From: a virus
Strand: one strand, 5' to 3'
IMG/VR virus record: IMGVR_UViG_3300008267_000185
Location: 1-33,447 of that record
Length of the DNA: 33,447 bases
In this document: piece after piece, positions 8,691 through 16,091 of the stretch
Layout of the letters: each line of letters starts with the position of its first letter
Position numbering within the stretch: the first letter of the stretch is position 1
The notes under the pieces: generated by a model
What the model was told of the DNA's origin: nothing
The model's input: the letters and a program-made list of their open reading frames with translations, nothing else
Database searches by the model: none
Made by a program: the position numbers and the translations under genes

Positions 8691-10378
8691 AGCTGCCCGC
8701 CCGTCTGGTTCTGGAACTTCAGGTTAAAGGCCACAATCTCAACGGTCGAGTTCGTGGCGCGGGAGGGTTCCTGAATAGCCACGATGCCGTCACCGTCATA
8801 CGAAACCACCGTGTCAGCATCAACGGCAAGGTCGAGGAACAACAGCGGGTCCGGCTCAACCCTCAACCGCACCGCTCCGCAATAGCCAATCCCCGTAACG
8901 CTCGTCCAGCTATCGCGCGTCTCAGTCGCGGATGCCCACACGCTGGAATCCCAAACGCCAAAGTCCCACGTTGCGCCCGTCGTCCTGATCGTTGTCGGTA
9001 CCGCAGTCGGGATGCTTTCCTTGAAGTCCGTAACCACCTCAACGGCAGGCGAGATGTTGTTGGCTATCCGATAGACCGGCTGGAGCATCTCAAACTTCTT
9101 CAGGTCGCCGCGCGAGCCGAAATAGTTAAACGCCGTCTTCATATCCGCGACGATGCCCGTCTCGTCATCCGCGTATCCCGTATCCCAAAGGCACACCGCG
9201 TCCGTCGTGCCAAAGTACATCTGGTCATTGGCCACAGCCCAGCAGAACGCGTTGATGCCCGTGAACCGGCACCAGGCTCCCGTCTGGACGTTCTGCACGA
9301 ACTGCACCGACCTCGACAACGGGGCTTCCGGCACGTTGAAGATGGCCAGTGTACCCTTTTGGTAAAGCGTCCCTTCCCACCCAAAGTTAGACCGATACGC
9401 CTGCGAGGCTTTCTGAAATGCGTTCTGAATACGCTGCGTCAGGGCGACAAGGTTCTCTTGCGCGCGGTCCAGCTTGAGGGCCTGCGAGAGAGGCACAACG
9501 CCGTCCGTGGTCAGCAGAACAAGGTCGGAGCCGTACTTGATTAGCCCGCGACGCGAGAGAGGGAAGCCAAGGTCATACACCCCGACCAATGCCCAGTTGT
9601 TCGCGTCCGAAGGGTCAAGGCCCTGATACACCGCGACCTGACCCTGCGTGGTCACCCACACGGCCAAATCGTCCGCACCTGACCCGCTATCCAGCGTCCA
9701 AGTGGCTTGGCAAAGGATAGACCCGCCCTTGTCGAAGATAGGGCCTAGATCCAGCAGATTGGCCGTGCCTTGGATGGCAAACGGCTCAAGAAACCACACA
9801 CGCAGGCTGTCCTCTTGCACGAAGAACAAGCGCCCCTTGTGGTCCATCACGTCGATCAGGGTGCGCGGGTCCAGCGTAATCGCACCGGCAGAACCCGTGA
9901 TGACCGTATCCGTGAACGTCGTGCCTTCGTAGTAAATCGGGTCGTTCGCCCCGTTGGCCGCAATCAGAAACGTCCCCGCATCGTTGGCGAAGTTAATCCA
10001 CTGCCACTGAGCGTTGCCCGCACCGTTATAGACCTCTACCGGCGCGTCACCCTGGTTTGACACGTCAAAGATCGAGCCGCCGCAAGCTGCGAAAATGTCA
10101 TCCGCGACCGACGCAAAGCCACCGCGCCAGACAAGAATCGTCTCCACGGGAAGCGACAGGCCCTCTTGCCACGGCACATAACCCTTACGCAGCTCAACAT
10201 AGCCCGCGCGAGGAATGAAGTTGTCGAGGATGACCGCATTCTCAGCAGGCATATTGGCCAGCGGAGATTGTGCATCCCACCCGCCGACCGGAGCCGGAAT
10301 AGCCTTGCCGATGGTCACCCGTTGCTGAGAACTGGACCGGATGGGCTGGCGACCGTAACGCTGCATTGCCTGCCTCAT
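8687..10378 (-). CDS. Neck/tail structural protein, repeat-rich (propeller-like)
   Basis: This ~563-aa protein is rich in Trp and Asp beta-strand repeats (ETILVWRGGF, FDVSNQGDAPVEVYNG, AQWQWINFANDAGTFL, GRLFFVQEDSLRVWF, LAVWVTTQGQVAVYQG), which suggests a propeller. The opening VTIGKAIPAPVGGWDAQSPLANMP is typical of a conserved podovirus virion protein located between adaptor and ejection genes. I chose the ATG at 10378 because it overlaps the preceding TGA (ATGA); a GTG four codons upstream (10390) is possible. It is a candidate tail or stopper component comparable in position to P22 gp10. That equivalence is inference. Confidence 0.7.
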   Translation of the reverse strand: MRQAMQRYGRQPIRSSSQQRVTIGKAIPAPVGGWDAQSPLANMPAENAVILDNFIPRAGYVELRKGYVPWQEGLSLPVETILVWRGGFASVADDIFAACGGSIFDVSNQGDAPVEVYNGAGNAQWQWINFANDAGTFLIAANGANDPIYYEGTTFTDTVITGSAGAITLDPRTLIDVMDHKGRLFFVQEDSLRVWFLEPFAIQGTANLLDLGPIFDKGGSILCQATWTLDSGSGADDLAVWVTTQGQVAVYQGLDPSDANNWALVGVYDLGFPLSRRGLIKYGSDLVLLTTDGVVPLSQALKLDRAQENLVALTQRIQNAFQKASQAYRSNFGWEGTLYQKGTLAIFNVPEAPLSRSVQFVQNVQTGAWCRFTGINAFCWAVANDQMYFGTTDAVCLWDTGYADDETGIVADMKTAFNYFGSRGDLKKFEMLQPVYRIANNISPAVEVVTDFKESIPTAVPTTIRTTGATWDFGVWDSSVWASATETRDSWTSVTGIGYCGAVRLRVEPDPLLFLDLAVDADTVVSYDGDGIVAIQEPSRATNSTVEIVAFNLKFQNQTGGQL

Positions 10379-10569
10379 AGCGCCACCCACGTCCCTGATC
10401 GGTTCTGATAGCCTTGCGAGCCGATGTAGAACAACCGACCTTCGGGACTGTCCGCAACATCAGGCAGCGTTGAGCCGTAGCCCGGCACATAGGCTTCAAA
10501 CAGCGCGTTGATCTTCTTGCGCTGCGTCTCCTGATTTTTGGTGTCAGCGATGGTCAGAAACAGAATCAT
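10375..10569 (-). CDS. Small conserved head/neck-region protein
   Basis: This 64-aa protein contains TKNQETQRKKINALFEAY in the N-terminal half and GRLFYIGSQGYQNRSGTW at the C-terminus. It is 4-nt coupled on both sides (ATGA), between the adaptor-like gene and the propeller-like protein. I do not recognise a named domain. The conserved location suggests a small connector or chaperone, but that is inference. Confidence 0.7.
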   Translation of the reverse strand: MILFLTIADTKNQETQRKKINALFEAYVPGYGSTLPDVADSPEGRLFYIGSQGYQNRSGTWVAL

Positions 10570-11270
10570 CCGGGGAAGCCGCCCATTTGGATGTTTGTCG
10601 CCCAGCCGTAGTAGTTGCCGCCCGTGCTATCAATGATGGTGTTGCCGCCGTCGCGGGCCATTCGTTGATTGAGTTCGCGCTGATAGGTCGCGAAATCTTC
10701 TCCGTACTCCAGCCCCTTGGACTTGAGGAAGCGCCAGCGGAGGCCAAGCGGGAACAGCTTGTCATCCAGATAGGTCAGGTCCGTGTCCGCGAGGAAGGAC
10801 GATTGCGCCGACCCAGCCGCCGACTTGGCCCAGTTGACCGTGATGTACTCGTAAGCAATCTCTTGCCCAGCACCCGGCGTAGGCGTCACCAGGAACTGCC
10901 CGTCACGCTCCACAAAGGCCAGAAACACGCGATTGAGCTGCGGTTGAGCCTGAATCGCCTGCCATTCCTGCGGCGTGATTGGACCGTACATGTACCGCAT
11001 GGTCGTCCGGTTGAAGAACGAGTTAGCGATGAAATGGTCAAGGTCAGACGGGATTGCGCTGGCCTGAACCGCGCTCGCCACCGTATCAAACAGGTGTTGC
11101 CGTCGCATGACTTGCCAATCATACGCCCCTGCTAGTTCGTCGCCCTCTTCATTCGCCAGCGCATACAGTTGCTGGACCTGAGCGTCAGTCGAGTTGACGA
11201 CTTCGGTAGGAACCGGAATGGACAGCAGGCGACACGCCCGCTGGACAATCGCAAGTAAGTCCATAGCCAT
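10566..11270 (-). CDS. Phage head-tail adaptor protein
   Basis: This is a 234-aa protein. The N-terminus MAMDLLAIVQRACRLLSIPV, followed by STDAQVQQLYALANEEGDEL and YDWQVMRRQHLF, is characteristic of the podovirus adaptor family (P22 gp4-like position). The centre carries MYGPITPQEWQAI and the C-terminal half has LTYLDDKLFPLGLRWRFLKSKG. It would bind the portal ring and form the first neck layer. ATG starts 3 nt after the upstream stop; a second ATG two codons in is also possible. Family assignment is from recalled sequence patterns. Confidence 0.75.
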   Translation of the reverse strand: MAMDLLAIVQRACRLLSIPVPTEVVNSTDAQVQQLYALANEEGDELAGAYDWQVMRRQHLFDTVASAVQASAIPSDLDHFIANSFFNRTTMRYMYGPITPQEWQAIQAQPQLNRVFLAFVERDGQFLVTPTPGAGQEIAYEYITVNWAKSAAGSAQSSFLADTDLTYLDDKLFPLGLRWRFLKSKGLEYGEDFATYQRELNQRMARDGGNTIIDSTGGNYYGWATNIQMGGFPG

Positions 11271-11273
11271 CGC

Positions 11274-11612
11274 TTAAACCTTCGGAGGGCGTCCGCGCTT
11301 CTTGGGCAGCGGAGGGGCTTCGTAATCGGCTGGGACGTGCTGGTGCTCGTCACTCACCGGGCGGATCGGAGCGGCCCCTCCAGGCTCCCCGTTGTCGTCA
11401 TGGTCAAAGGCTTCAAGCGGCGCATCGTTGAACGCATCCGCAAGGTAACGCTCGTACTCGAAAGCATGGGCCTTCTTGTCTGCATCAGTGGCCACACGCG
11501 GGCCAATGACGGAAGACGAATCCGCCTGATAGCGGAACATCAGGAACTTGCCTTGCTTGAAGAAGGTAGCGCCCGGTTTGTACATTACGTCTCGTTCCAG
11601 ACCGCTAGTCAT
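11274..11612 (-). CDS. Hypothetical late protein with a basic GRP tail
   Basis: This is a 112-aa protein. Residues 1-60 contain YKPGATFFKQGKFLMFRYQ and ATDADKKAHAFEYERYLAD. The C-terminal half is disordered and charged and ends in KKRGRPPKV, which resembles an AT-hook. In a virion operon this may only be a basic tail contacting packaged DNA or protein. Start and stop overlap or abut the neighbours (ATGA upstream). Function unknown. Confidence 0.7.
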   Translation of the reverse strand: MTSGLERDVMYKPGATFFKQGKFLMFRYQADSSSVIGPRVATDADKKAHAFEYERYLADAFNDAPLEAFDHDDNGEPGGAAPIRPVSDEHQHVPADYEAPPLPKKRGRPPKV

Positions 11613-12130
11613 GCCGTCACCTTCTCTGCGTTTTGAGCGCGAACCTGCGCAAGCTCTTCCTGAAGCTGCCGGATTTGCTGTGCCATGTCAGCCAACGGCT
11701 TCTCATTCTCGGTCTGCTCAAGGAACCGCTGAGCCTTCGCGCGGAGGGCTTGACCACCCATCGGGACGCATTTGGCAAGCTGACTGTCAGACAGGCCCGC
11801 CAGAGCCTCCACGGTGCGGATATGGACGCTGTTAAGCTCAATCACCTGCGAGCGCCCCACGCCTGCCCACTCATCCAGCGGCGTACCGCTTTCCGGGGCT
11901 TCCATGTTGGCTTTGAACGCGGCGTACTTCGTCGGCCAGCGGTCGCGGTGTTCGTCCTTCACCGCCACGTCAACGATGTTCTTGTTGTCGCCCGGAACGA
12001 TCAGCTCGACATACTCAACGTCGGTCCAGACCTCGCGGCCTTGCTTCTCCGATTGGAAGTTGTCCCGAACCGGCTTGATATGGAAGCGCGGGATAATCCG
12101 GTCCCGTCCGTCTGGCGCTACATAATCCAT
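11609..12130 (-). CDS. Conserved head-associated protein with a C-terminal coiled coil
   Basis: This 173-aa protein has a core with EYVELIVPGDNKNIVDVAVK and DRWPTKYAAFKANME, then GTPLDEWAGVGRSQVIELNS and a helix-hairpin-like 'TVEALAGLSDSQL'. It ends with a coiled coil at ~145-170 (MAQQIRQLQEELAQVRAQNA). I recall this arrangement as a widespread podovirus late-operon family of unknown role. The HhH-like 'sxxQVxELxxxxIxTVExLAxLsD' part could bind DNA or proteins. It begins directly where the methyltransferase stops (no gap). Confidence 0.7.
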   Translation of the reverse strand: MDYVAPDGRDRIIPRFHIKPVRDNFQSEKQGREVWTDVEYVELIVPGDNKNIVDVAVKDEHRDRWPTKYAAFKANMEAPESGTPLDEWAGVGRSQVIELNSVHIRTVEALAGLSDSQLAKCVPMGGQALRAKAQRFLEQTENEKPLADMAQQIRQLQEELAQVRAQNAEKVTA

Positions 12131-12709
12131 CTATGTCCTCCGATACACAGTGTCATTTCCAATCCGCATCAGGCGAGAATAGCCGGGCAAGTCGGCTTTA
12201 GCGCCAAGCCCTTTCTCTTCAAGCACTATGATAGGCGAAAACTTCTCGATTGTCGCCCTCGCGCCGTTAATCGCATCCGCCTCCGCTCCCTCTATGTCCA
12301 GCCAAATCAAATCGCACTGATCGAGGTTGAGGCCGTCGATGGTCAGGACCGGCACAGCCGTACCCGGAAGCGTCTTGTGCGAGCCACAGTTGTCGGTGTC
12401 GATGCGGAGGATGCCACACGTTCCAACCTCAGCGCCAAGCGCGGCGTAGTAGGTCGTGACGTTCTCAGCCGTGACGTTGGCCACCAGACAATCCAAGTTG
12501 TCGCTATCCGGCTCAAACGTGATGACCCGATCAAACACCTTGGCCAGCGCGAGGGGATAGACGCCGACGTTTCCGCCAGCCTGCACACAGACCCGCTTTT
12601 CCTTCACCAACGGCAGAACGACGGGCATTGCAGCGGCGCACTCAGTCACCACCGCGTTACGGCAGCGAACGTCAAAGTCGGGCCACCAGAGGCCATCTAT
12701 CTGTTTCAC
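12131..12709 (-). CDS. FkbM-family methyltransferase
   Basis: This 192-aa protein has a SAM-dependent Rossmann core. The motif I region is VCVQAGGNVGVYPLALA (~40-56), followed by the post-I acidic strand VITFEPDSDNLDCLVANV. Motif IV-like CDLIWLDIEGAEADAINGA and a late strand IIVLEEKG complete the fold. FkbM enzymes O-methylate sugars and natural products, which fits the adjacent glycosyltransferase-DUF115 gene. The start is GTG in a GTGA overlap with the 60-aa gene. An acceptor sugar on the virion or on phage-made glycan is inferred. Confidence 0.85.
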   Translation of the reverse strand: MKQIDGLWWPDFDVRCRNAVVTECAAAMPVVLPLVKEKRVCVQAGGNVGVYPLALAKVFDRVITFEPDSDNLDCLVANVTAENVTTYYAALGAEVGTCGILRIDTDNCGSHKTLPGTAVPVLTIDGLNLDQCDLIWLDIEGAEADAINGARATIEKFSPIIVLEEKGLGAKADLPGYSRLMRIGNDTVYRRT

Positions 12710-12888
12710 TTTGCAAAGCCCCGCTCGTCATACAGATGCCGGTTGGCGTCCACGGGATGATAAAAGTCCGGTTCATCCAAAAGCAGCAGCGCCCGATCAG
12801 CGTCCGTCAGCCGCTCAGGATACCACTTGAGCGTTGCCCACGCCTTGCGCCGGTCGTTGCCGTTCCGTTCATGGTATTGGCTGCTCAT
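12706..12888 (-). CDS. Small protein of unknown function (60 aa)
   Basis: I chose ATG at 12888, which overlaps the TGA of the 26-aa gene (ATGA). The product is hydrophilic: SSQYHERNGNDRRKAWATLK, then LTDADRALLLLDEPDFYHP and a C-terminal HLYDERGFAK. A longer reading from 13032 exists, but its extra residues lie over two other coupled small genes and look random. The gene sits between the glycosyltransferase and FkbM genes, so a role in the same sugar-modification step is possible but unsupported. Confidence 0.55.
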   Translation of the reverse strand: MSSQYHERNGNDRRKAWATLKWYPERLTDADRALLLLDEPDFYHPVDANRHLYDERGFAK

Positions 12889-12965
12889 CGGCGCGCGTTC
12901 GTAAAGACGCTGACCGCAGCAAGCCAAAGCAGCCAGACGGCAAGAAGGCCAAGAGCAAGGGTCAT
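12885..12965 (-). CDS. 26-aa single-pass membrane micropeptide
   Basis: A 27-codon frame starts with ATG overlapping the TGA of the 55-aa gene and ends with TGA overlapping the next ATG, so it is tied on both sides by 4-nt overlaps. The sequence is almost entirely hydrophobic (LALGLLAVWLLWLAAVSVF), ending TNARR with positive charges, as expected for one membrane helix with the tail on the cytoplasmic side. It is too small for standard gene callers. Its reality rests on the coupling pattern and composition. Confidence 0.5.
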   Translation of the reverse strand: MTLALGLLAVWLLWLAAVSVFTNARR

Positions 12966-13129
12966 TGGCCACGCTCCGCGAGAACATCCGCAAACGGTCG
13001 CGGGTCGCTCGCCTCTTGCTCGTTTGCGCCAACCTTCAGCCGCCAATACTCGCGCGTGGTCGGCACTGCGCTATCGACCATCTGCCGGACCATGCGGCCC
13101 AAGTGGTTCTGAAGAATGTTGACCGTCAT
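12962..13129 (-). CDS. Small protein of unknown function (55 aa)
   Basis: The ATG at 13129 overlaps the stop of the glycosyltransferase-DUF115 gene (ATGA), and the TGA overlaps the next ATG. The protein contains NILQNHLGRMVRQMVDSAV, then PTTREYWRLKVGANEQEASD, and ends FADVLAERGQ. It has normal amino-acid composition with Trp, Tyr and mixed charge. No domain is recognised. It fills a stretch that would otherwise be an unusual hole in a tightly packed operon. Confidence 0.6.
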   Translation of the reverse strand: MTVNILQNHLGRMVRQMVDSAVPTTREYWRLKVGANEQEASDPRPFADVLAERGQ

Positions 13130-14556
13130 GAAAGCAATCTCCCCATTGCCGGAATCAAACCGGAACCGTGCGCTATGACCTTCACGCCTCTATCGCGAAG
13201 GTAAAGCACTTGCTGTTGCCATTCCATAGCCTGCCTAATCATCCACCGGGCGCAAGTGTACGTCTTGTCGGCCAACACGACTTCTTGCGTAGGCTCGCCG
13301 TCGTTAAGGCTCTGCGAATAGGCGTGATGCTTGCCCTCCGCATACGAGCTGTCAAAGCCGTACAGATGGATTTTGCGATAGCCGGAGAGCCATGCCAGAT
13401 TGATAGCCCTCAGCCCTACAGTGCCCCCGCCCGGCACCAGAACACACGCGCGTTGGTCGGGGCCTTCGTCAAACCACGGCTTGATAATCTCCATCAGTTC
13501 CTCACCGGAACCCATCGCGTTATGCCACAGCACAACATCATGCCCCGAAAGCGCATCAAACACGCACGGATGAACCTGCGAGGCGAGGAAGTAGCGCACG
13601 GATTTTGGCGCGTTCTCCACCATGTGCAGGTTTTCTTCCCGCGCATCCAACATGACGTGAGCGTCTGGCGTAATACCTTTGTCCGTCAGGAACCGCAGGG
13701 CGTTGTTGACCGTGATAATCTTGAGGCCGCGTCTGCGATGGTCCTTAATCGCCTTCACGCTGTCCGAAAGCGAGGGACCACCACCGACAATGACGCAGCC
13801 CTTGTCCTGCTCACCAAAGCCCGTAAACCACGGCAAGTCCCTAAGCACGTTCGCCCGCACATTCCCGTAAGCAAACTCATGCGTGACGTTCATGCCCTTT
13901 AGCTCAGGCATGGCCGTATAGCCGCCAACTTTCCAGACTCCCGGCACCCATCCTTCAGTGATTTCATCCGGCTTGGGCTTGCCGTGGAAGATGACCGCCT
14001 TGGCCGTCTCCGGAGGCCATGCGACCGCATCACGGTAGGATACGAACATTTCAGGCGGGAACGTCTCCCACGCGCTGACTTGGCTAATCCATTCCTGGTC
14101 CCCGCCGTTGATCTGGCCAGCGGGAAGAAGGCCTTGCAGGCTTTCCGTAGGCCGGTCGATTACGTCTGGCGTGAAAAGTCCCCAAACGTCCGCGTGTTCG
14201 CCATGACGCCATCGCATCACAGACGAGTTGTAGCAGGGCCAGTGCCAGTCTTTGATGATGCCATGCGGTAGGCCCTCAAGCCTGCCCGTCACGCAAACGT
14301 CCAAATCCATGTAAAGGATTTCGTCGCCATCATCCCAAGGCATATCGGGCGAGAACAGGTCAATCTTCTGCCACCACCCCGGCAGACCGGAATTGTGCGG
14401 AATAGGAACGATGCCCTCGGGCAGCTCCTCCGGCTTGTCAGTCAGACACCAATGGCAAGCCTCTTCCGCCAGATGACGGGCGATGCCGTCGTGAAGGCGG
14501 GTGACGTACTCAATGGGGTACTTGTCCCCGACGCGGACGCTGACGACGTTAATCAT
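13126..14556 (-). CDS. Glycosyltransferase fused to a DUF115/MptE-like domain
   Basis: This is a 476-aa two-domain protein. Residues ~1-200 look like a GT-A-type nucleotide-sugar transferase: GWWQKIDLFSP, the metal-binding DxD-like EILYMDLDVCV (83-89 core), INGGDQEWIS and FHGKPKP. Residues ~250-470 resemble DUF115/6-hydroxymethylpterin pyrophosphokinase MptE-like proteins: GCVIVGGGPSLSDS (~253-266), TVNNALRFL, PDAHVMLDAR, VPGGGTVGLRAINLA and KIHLYGFDSSY. DUF115 proteins occur with flagellin and other surface glycosylation. The ATG overlaps the TGA of the 50-aa gene. The likely role is synthesis or attachment of a sugar to virion or host surface. Domain calls are from motif recognition. Confidence 0.8.
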   Translation of the reverse strand: MINVVSVRVGDKYPIEYVTRLHDGIARHLAEEACHWCLTDKPEELPEGIVPIPHNSGLPGWWQKIDLFSPDMPWDDGDEILYMDLDVCVTGRLEGLPHGIIKDWHWPCYNSSVMRWRHGEHADVWGLFTPDVIDRPTESLQGLLPAGQINGGDQEWISQVSAWETFPPEMFVSYRDAVAWPPETAKAVIFHGKPKPDEITEGWVPGVWKVGGYTAMPELKGMNVTHEFAYGNVRANVLRDLPWFTGFGEQDKGCVIVGGGPSLSDSVKAIKDHRRRGLKIITVNNALRFLTDKGITPDAHVMLDAREENLHMVENAPKSVRYFLASQVHPCVFDALSGHDVVLWHNAMGSGEELMEIIKPWFDEGPDQRACVLVPGGGTVGLRAINLAWLSGYRKIHLYGFDSSYAEGKHHAYSQSLNDGEPTQEVVLADKTYTCARWMIRQAMEWQQQVLYLRDRGVKVIAHGSGLIPAMGRLLS

Positions 14557-14705
14557 GTGGTCACAGCCGCCTTAAGCGCCGCAAATGAGGGATAAGGGCC
14601 AATCCGAACGGTTTTGTACCCTTGCGACGACGGAATGTCCGCGAAACCCGTTGCCCACTCTATCGCCCAATAGTAGCCCTTTGGGCTTATCCTCAACTTC
14701 CACAT
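14553..14705 (-). CDS. Small protein of unknown function (50 aa)
   Basis: ATG at 14705 has a perfect GGAGG 5 nt upstream, and the TGA overlaps the start of the glycosyltransferase gene (ATGA). The sequence opens MWKLRISPKGYYWAIEWATG and contains YKTVRIGPYPSFAALKAAV, a compact alpha/beta composition with several aromatics. It is the first gene after the hairpin terminator, so it opens the downstream part of the late operon. No family is recognised. Confidence 0.65.
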   Translation of the reverse strand: MWKLRISPKGYYWAIEWATGFADIPSSQGYKTVRIGPYPSFAALKAAVTT

Positions 14706-14721
14706 CGTATCCTCCAATACG

Positions 14722-14754
14722 CAAAACGGCCCCCGACCGAAGCCGAGAGCCGTT
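14722..14754 (-). terminator. Rho-independent terminator/attenuator with UUCG tetraloop
   Basis: On the minus strand a 12-bp stem (arms 14742-14753 and 14726-14737, with three G-T wobbles plus C-G closing) is capped by TTCG closed by C-G and followed by TTTT. This is the best terminator in the window. It lies after the capsid/decoration genes and before the glycosyltransferase genes, so it would lower expression of the downstream genes relative to capsid. Confidence 0.8.
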
Positions 14755-14799
14755 AAGCTATCACCTAACCCCAGTGGAGGCTAGGATAAGGGACAGGCG

Positions 14800-15087
14800 T
14801 TAGAGGGCGGTCTTTTTGGCCCAAAAGTATTGGCCAGTGGCGACGCCACCCGTGGTGTTGACCGTCCAGCCAGCCGAACCAGAATCCGACGACGCAGAGC
14901 CGCTGGTGCCGATCAGGATGGTTTGCGTCGAAGACAGAGCCTCCGAAGCGCGGGCGTAGAGGTGCGAGCGGCCATCATTCGCGAAAACGCGAGTGTTAGC
15001 GGCAAACGCCGGGGTGGACGACTTCGAGTCGAGATCAACGCCCGAAGTCGGAGTGGTCGAGAAGACCGTTGCGGCAGTCGATGCCAT
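14800..15087 (-). CDS. Small capsid-associated (decoration-like) protein
   Basis: This 95-aa Ser/Thr/Ala/Gly-rich beta-type protein contains STTPTSGVDLDSKSSTPAFA, RVFANDGRSHLYARAS and GQYFWAKKTAL. It lies immediately downstream of the major capsid gene with a good Shine-Dalgarno (AAGGAG, 8 nt). The terminator follows it, so it is transcribed at capsid level. Small beta proteins at this position are often head decoration or head-completion proteins. The assignment is positional. Confidence 0.65.
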   Translation of the reverse strand: MASTAATVFSTTPTSGVDLDSKSSTPAFAANTRVFANDGRSHLYARASEALSSTQTILIGTSGSASSDSGSAGWTVNTTGGVATGQYFWAKKTAL

Positions 15088-15109
15088 GTCAGTTGCTCCT
15101 TTCGGGGGC

Positions 15110-16081
15110 TTAGGACTGGAAGAGGACGCCCTGAAGGAAGGCGTTAGAGAGCGTCATGTTGCCAGCCCAAACGATGGGCTTGACCATCGCATCCTGGTTG
15201 ATCGAACGGACTTCCTCCAGCGGGACCATGTTGCGGTCCTTGTGAGGACGCCAGTGGATATAGCCGGTGTTCAGCATGTACATGTGATTGGCCGGGCAAG
15301 CCCCGCCGTAACCACCGTCGAACACCACGTCCGTTCCCTTGTACTTCAGCGAGACATAGCCCGCGTCCGCTTCGTTGGGATTGGTGACGCGCTGAATGTC
15401 CTGCAACGCCGACTCATAGAAGCCGAAATAGTTGTCATCGCACAGGATCAGGTCAGGCTTGTCCGTACCGCGCGAACAGTTGCGATACAGGGTGTTCATG
15501 AACCGGACGATGTTGGCCGCCGAAGCCGCCGAACCGCCGTCAGACGTGGCTTGGAACTTCTGGTTTTGCCAGAAGGACCACGTTGCACGGTTGATGCCAC
15601 CGACAGTGCCGGTGGTGGGGTCGTCAGCGACGAGAAGCTGAAGGCCACCAATCTGCTTGCCGCCCGAAGCCGTACCGTTGGAGTACAGGTCTTCAGCCAC
15701 ACCGTTCTGCATGGTTTTTTCGGCGTTCTTGATGCGCGAGGCCAGCAGGTCAATGATAGCGTCAACGCCGGAGTTTTGCAGTTGCTCCAGACCGCTCATG
15801 GTCACGTTGACGGCGATTTGCTTCCAGTCGAACTCAGCAGCCGTGAACACGTCGCTGGGCGAGATGTTCAGGACTTCATAGCCCGAGTAGCGCTGGTAAG
15901 TGACGTTTTCGGCGTACTCCAGCTCTTGCAGGATGGTGCGACCGCCAGACACCGGCTTGATGGTGCCACGACGCTGCATACGCGACAGAATCGCGTTGTT
16001 GTTGGTGACGTTATCCGCCAGCTTGCCCGTGCGGTTACGCAGGGTAGTGGTGGCGATTTCCGAAACATTCGGGGATGCCAT
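15110..16081 (-). CDS. Major capsid protein
   Basis: This 323-aa protein has the opening ASPNVSEIATTTLRNRTGKLADNV, a charged helix then GRTILQELEYAENVTYQRYSGYE, WKQIAVNVTMSGLEQLQNSG, an 'KTMQNGVAEDLYSNG' helix and GGLQLLVADDPTTGTVGGIN. These strings match a widely distributed podovirus coat-protein family (HK97-fold expected). The scaffold gene precedes it, separated by 10 nt that share a Shine-Dalgarno with the scaffold stop. It is the structural unit of the head and is probably the most abundant late product. Confidence 0.9.
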   Translation of the reverse strand: MASPNVSEIATTTLRNRTGKLADNVTNNNAILSRMQRRGTIKPVSGGRTILQELEYAENVTYQRYSGYEVLNISPSDVFTAAEFDWKQIAVNVTMSGLEQLQNSGVDAIIDLLASRIKNAEKTMQNGVAEDLYSNGTASGGKQIGGLQLLVADDPTTGTVGGINRATWSFWQNQKFQATSDGGSAASAANIVRFMNTLYRNCSRGTDKPDLILCDDNYFGFYESALQDIQRVTNPNEADAGYVSLKYKGTDVVFDGGYGGACPANHMYMLNTGYIHWRPHKDRNMVPLEEVRSINQDAMVKPIVWAGNMTLSNAFLQGVLFQS

Positions 16082-16091
16082 TTATGTTCTC

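Noticed and set aside
11274-11300. KKRGRPP tail as an AT-hook transcription factor
   Set aside because: The motif is short and isolated in a late structural operon; a basic tail is a sufficient explanation.
11633-12760. 375-codon rightward frame opposite the head protein and FkbM genes
   Set aside because: It covers several well-supported leftward genes, has odd Arg/His/Leu-rich composition, and reflects GC-rich third positions of the opposite strand.
12889-13032. N-terminal extension of the 60-aa gene
   Set aside because: The extra residues overlap two other coupled small genes in different frames and look random; the ATGA overlap at 12888 is a better start.
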